Source: an uncultured Prevotellaceae bacterium
GTDB taxonomy: Bacteria; Bacteroidota; Bacteroidia; Bacteroidales; Muribaculaceae
Assembly: GCA_937896015.1 (NCBI GenBank)
Contig: CALBLR010000480.1
Coordinates: 1 to 6,425 of the forward strand
Reading direction: 5' to 3'
Length of the DNA: 6,425 bases
Shown here: positions 4,491-6,425 of the stretch, piece by piece
Layout: each line of letters begins with the position of its first letter
Numbering within the stretch: the stretch's first letter is position 1
Notes under the pieces: generated by a model
What the model saw: the letters and a program-made list of their open reading frames with translations, nothing else
Told to the model about the DNA's origin: nothing
The model's database searches: none
Program-made: the position numbers and the translations under genes

Positions 4491-6269
4491 ATGAAGCATT
4501 TATCAAGACACATAATAGTGGCATTTGCCGCCATGCTGGCCGCAGTGCCTGTGCTGGCCGGCGGCAAGAAGGGCGGCAGCGAGGCTGAGGCCAACCAGCG
4601 CAAGGCCGAATACGTGTTTGTGGAGGCCCAGAACCAGAAGTCGCTGGGCCACAGCGCGGCATTCTTCGACCTTGTGAACTACGCCTACAGCCTCGACCCC
4701 GGCAACACGGCCATAGGCTACTACCTGGGCTACTGCCTGGTGACGATGGACAACCCCACCCGCGAAAAGGCCGAGCGCGGACTTGAACTGATGCGCACGC
4801 ACGTGGATGCCGTGCCAACGGACTACTACGAGGCGTCGTTCTACAGCGACGCCAGCATGGCCATGGGCCGCAAGGACGAGGCCCTGCGCGTGATTAAGCG
4901 GCTCACGCAGCTCAACCCCACCGACGCCGAGGCGCAGATTCGCCTGGCCGAGTGCTACTCTCGCCTGAACAACTACAGGGAGGCTATTGCCACCTACGAC
5001 TCGATAGAGCGCCACCAGGGCAAAAGCATGGAGCTGTCGGCCAAGAAGATTGCCGCCTACTCGGCCCTCAACGACACGGCCGGCGCGCTGGCCGAGACGC
5101 GCTCGCTGCTGGCATCGGCGCCACACAACGCCACCTACAATATGGCCATGAGCAAGATGATGCAGCAGTTTGGCATGACCGACAGCGCACTGCACTACAT
5201 CGACCTGGCGCAGCGCTACGATCCCGACAACGGCATGATTTACCTCACCAAGGCCCAGTACTACAACATGATGGGCGACTCGGCGAACTACGACAAAGAG
5301 GTTTACCGGGCCCTCACCGCCCCCAACCTCGACATCGACGACAAGGTGGGCGTGCTGGCCACCTACACGGGCTCGCTGCTGCAAAGCCGCGACTCCACGG
5401 GCAGGGTCGACCGCCTGTTTAGGGTGCTGCTGCGCCAGCACCCGCATGAGGGCGCGGTGCACGACCTCTACAGCGAGTATCTGGTGGCGCGCAACGACTA
5501 CAAGGGCGCGGCCGAACAGCTGGGCTACATGCTCGACATCGACCCGACCGACGCGCGCGGCTGGCGCAAGCTGATGATTGTGAACATGATGGGCGAGAAC
5601 TACCCCGCCGCCATCAAGGCCGCCCAGCGCGCCCTTGAATACAATCCCGACAGCATCAACCTGTATAAATACATAGCTCCGGCCTACTTCCAGATGAAGC
5701 AGTATGGCAAGGCCCTGCAAACCTACGACCGCGCGCTGAGCCGCGTCGACTCCACGCAGGCGCAACTGCGCAGCGACCTCATAGGCGGCAAGGGCGACGT
5801 GTATTCCGAAATGGGCGACACTGTGAAGGCCTTCGCCGCCTACGAACAGGCACTGAAGGTGTTTCCCGGCAACTCGAGCATTCTGAACAACTACGCCTAC
5901 TTCCTGGCCGAGTGCGACTCAGCGCTCGACAAGGCCGAGAGCATGGCCGGCAAGGCCGTGAACGCCAACCCCGACAACACCACCTTTCTCGACACCTACG
6001 CCTGGATATTCTTTAAGAAAGGCGACTATCAGATGGCCTTGTTCTACATAAAGAGCGCCATCGACAATGATGACACGGGCAGCGCCGACGTGCTTGAGCA
6101 CTACGGCGACATACTGTGGTTCAACGGCAAGCACGCCGAGGCGGCCGAGCAGTGGAAGAAGGCCCTTGATGCCAGCGGCAAGAGCGCCGGAGCCGCGCTG
6201 CGCCAAAAGGCCGAGAGCGGCCAGTATGTGGAGCCCGACCGCAAGGCAAAAGCAACAACGAAACAATAA
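4491..6269 (+). CDS. Exported tetratricopeptide-repeat protein
   Basis: A 592-residue protein. Residues 1-23 form a Sec signal peptide (MKHLSRH, hydrophobic core, cleavage after VLA) with no lipobox cysteine, so the product should be periplasmic. The rest is almost entirely helical TPR-type repeats. Clear units lie near 37-70, 115-142, 145-178, 211-245, 354-386, 388-420 and 431-459, with a conserved-looking C-terminal set at 462-560 (NNYAYFLAE, FLDTYAWIFFKKGDYQMAL, LEHYGDILW...A..WKKAL). TPR arrays are protein-binding scaffolds and no catalytic motif is visible. The open frame extends upstream to 4341 within dut, but the ATG at 4491 gives the signal peptide and avoids the overlap. No promoter-like TAnnTTTG or terminator lies in the 41-bp gap after dut, so cotranscription is likely. 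In Bacteroidota such a gene commonly lies between dut and a DUF4292-type lipoprotein gene, which suggests an envelope-assembly role; that is inference. Confidence 0.9.
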   Translation: MKHLSRHIIVAFAAMLAAVPVLAGGKKGGSEAEANQRKAEYVFVEAQNQKSLGHSAAFFDLVNYAYSLDPGNTAIGYYLGYCLVTMDNPTREKAERGLELMRTHVDAVPTDYYEASFYSDASMAMGRKDEALRVIKRLTQLNPTDAEAQIRLAECYSRLNNYREAIATYDSIERHQGKSMELSAKKIAAYSALNDTAGALAETRSLLASAPHNATYNMAMSKMMQQFGMTDSALHYIDLAQRYDPDNGMIYLTKAQYYNMMGDSANYDKEVYRALTAPNLDIDDKVGVLATYTGSLLQSRDSTGRVDRLFRVLLRQHPHEGAVHDLYSEYLVARNDYKGAAEQLGYMLDIDPTDARGWRKLMIVNMMGENYPAAIKAAQRALEYNPDSINLYKYIAPAYFQMKQYGKALQTYDRALSRVDSTQAQLRSDLIGGKGDVYSEMGDTVKAFAAYEQALKVFPGNSSILNNYAYFLAECDSALDKAESMAGKAVNANPDNTTFLDTYAWIFFKKGDYQMALFYIKSAIDNDDTGSADVLEHYGDILWFNGKHAEAAEQWKKALDASGKSAGAALRQKAESGQYVEPDRKAKATTKQ

Positions 6270-6291
6270 AAAAACACATCATACAGCACAC

Positions 6292-6425
6292 ATGACAAAA
6301 AAGACACTTGCAATGGCCCTTGTGGCCTCAATGGGCATCTCGCTCGCAGCCTGCGGCTCGCAGCGCGCGGCCGTCGACACCGTGGGCATTGCCACACAGC
6401 CGACCCCGGCCGCCAGCGAGCCCAA
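6292..6425 (+). CDS. Lipoprotein, 3' truncated by window edge (possible DUF4292 family)
   Basis: The ATG at 6292 opens a frame of 44 complete codons that runs off the window. The protein begins with a basic MTKK, a hydrophobic segment and a lipobox LAAC (residues 18-21) followed by GS, a classic signal peptidase II site, so Cys21 should be lipidated. No acidic cluster follows the cysteine as in the Bacteroidota lipoprotein export signal, which suggests a periplasm-facing rather than surface lipoprotein. After the cysteine comes a Pro/Ala/Thr-rich linker (for example TQPTPAASEP). The gene starts 22 bases after the TPR gene stop with no terminator between, so it probably belongs to the dut operon. 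Assignment to DUF4292 rests only on my memory of gene order in Bacteroidota; the diagnostic domain is outside the window. Confidence 0.82.
   Translation, partial: MTKKTLAMALVASMGISLAACGSQRAAVDTVGIATQPTPAASEP

Noticed and set aside
4503..5765. Long open frame on the minus strand (420 codons) opposite the TPR gene
   Set aside because: It is a shadow of the TPR gene with the same Val/Gly/His-rich composition. The sense frame has a signal peptide and clear repeats.
1..6425. CRISPR arrays, transposases, tRNA or rRNA genes, toxin-antitoxin or phage-defence genes
   Set aside because: No regularly spaced repeats, mobile-element proteins with terminal repeats, RNA-gene consensus or defence-protein motifs were seen in any part of the window.

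Overview
The window looks like part of a chromosome from the order Bacteroidales. Four signs support this: a secreted BspA-type leucine-rich-repeat protein with a C-terminal sorting-type domain, promoters that fit the Bacteroidota -7 consensus TAnnTTTG, translation starts preceded by A/T-rich sequence without a Shine-Dalgarno motif, and the order dut, TPR protein, lipoprotein. The genes are GC-rich (many GGC, GAC, CTG and TCG codons) and the spacers are AT-rich. That would suit a gut lineage such as Muribaculaceae, Prevotellaceae or Alistipes, but I cannot choose between them from this sequence. All supported genes are on the + strand.

Layout: (1) Positions 1-183 are the last 60 codons of a membrane protein. 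An intrinsic terminator follows at 236-273. (2) Positions 274-528 form a non-coding leader region. It holds a perfect 10-bp tandem repeat, a good Bacteroidota promoter whose -7 box lies inside a perfect inverted repeat, and a 5' UTR of about 115 nt with a stem-loop. (3) Positions 529-3642 encode a 1037-residue secreted surface-type protein: signal peptide, about 17 BspA-type leucine-rich repeats, a long beta-rich region that may be a propeller, and a C-terminal domain like type IX secretion sorting tails. Two hairpins, the second a strong terminator, close this unit. (4) Positions 3741-4005 are non-coding. They contain an imperfect palindrome of about 86 bp, an AT-rich palindromic block and a likely dut promoter. 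(5) Positions 4006-6425 form a probable operon: dut (dUTPase), a 592-residue periplasmic TPR protein, and the start of a lipoprotein that runs off the window.

Functionally there are two independent units. One makes a single exported adhesin-like protein from its own regulated-looking promoter. The other is a housekeeping cluster that joins nucleotide-pool sanitation (dUTP hydrolysis) to two envelope proteins, probably outer-membrane or cell-wall assembly factors. I found no CRISPR array, tRNA, rRNA, insertion sequence or recognisable defence system. The most interesting unexplained signals are the non-coding repeats at the two promoters and the beta-rich central region of the large secreted protein.
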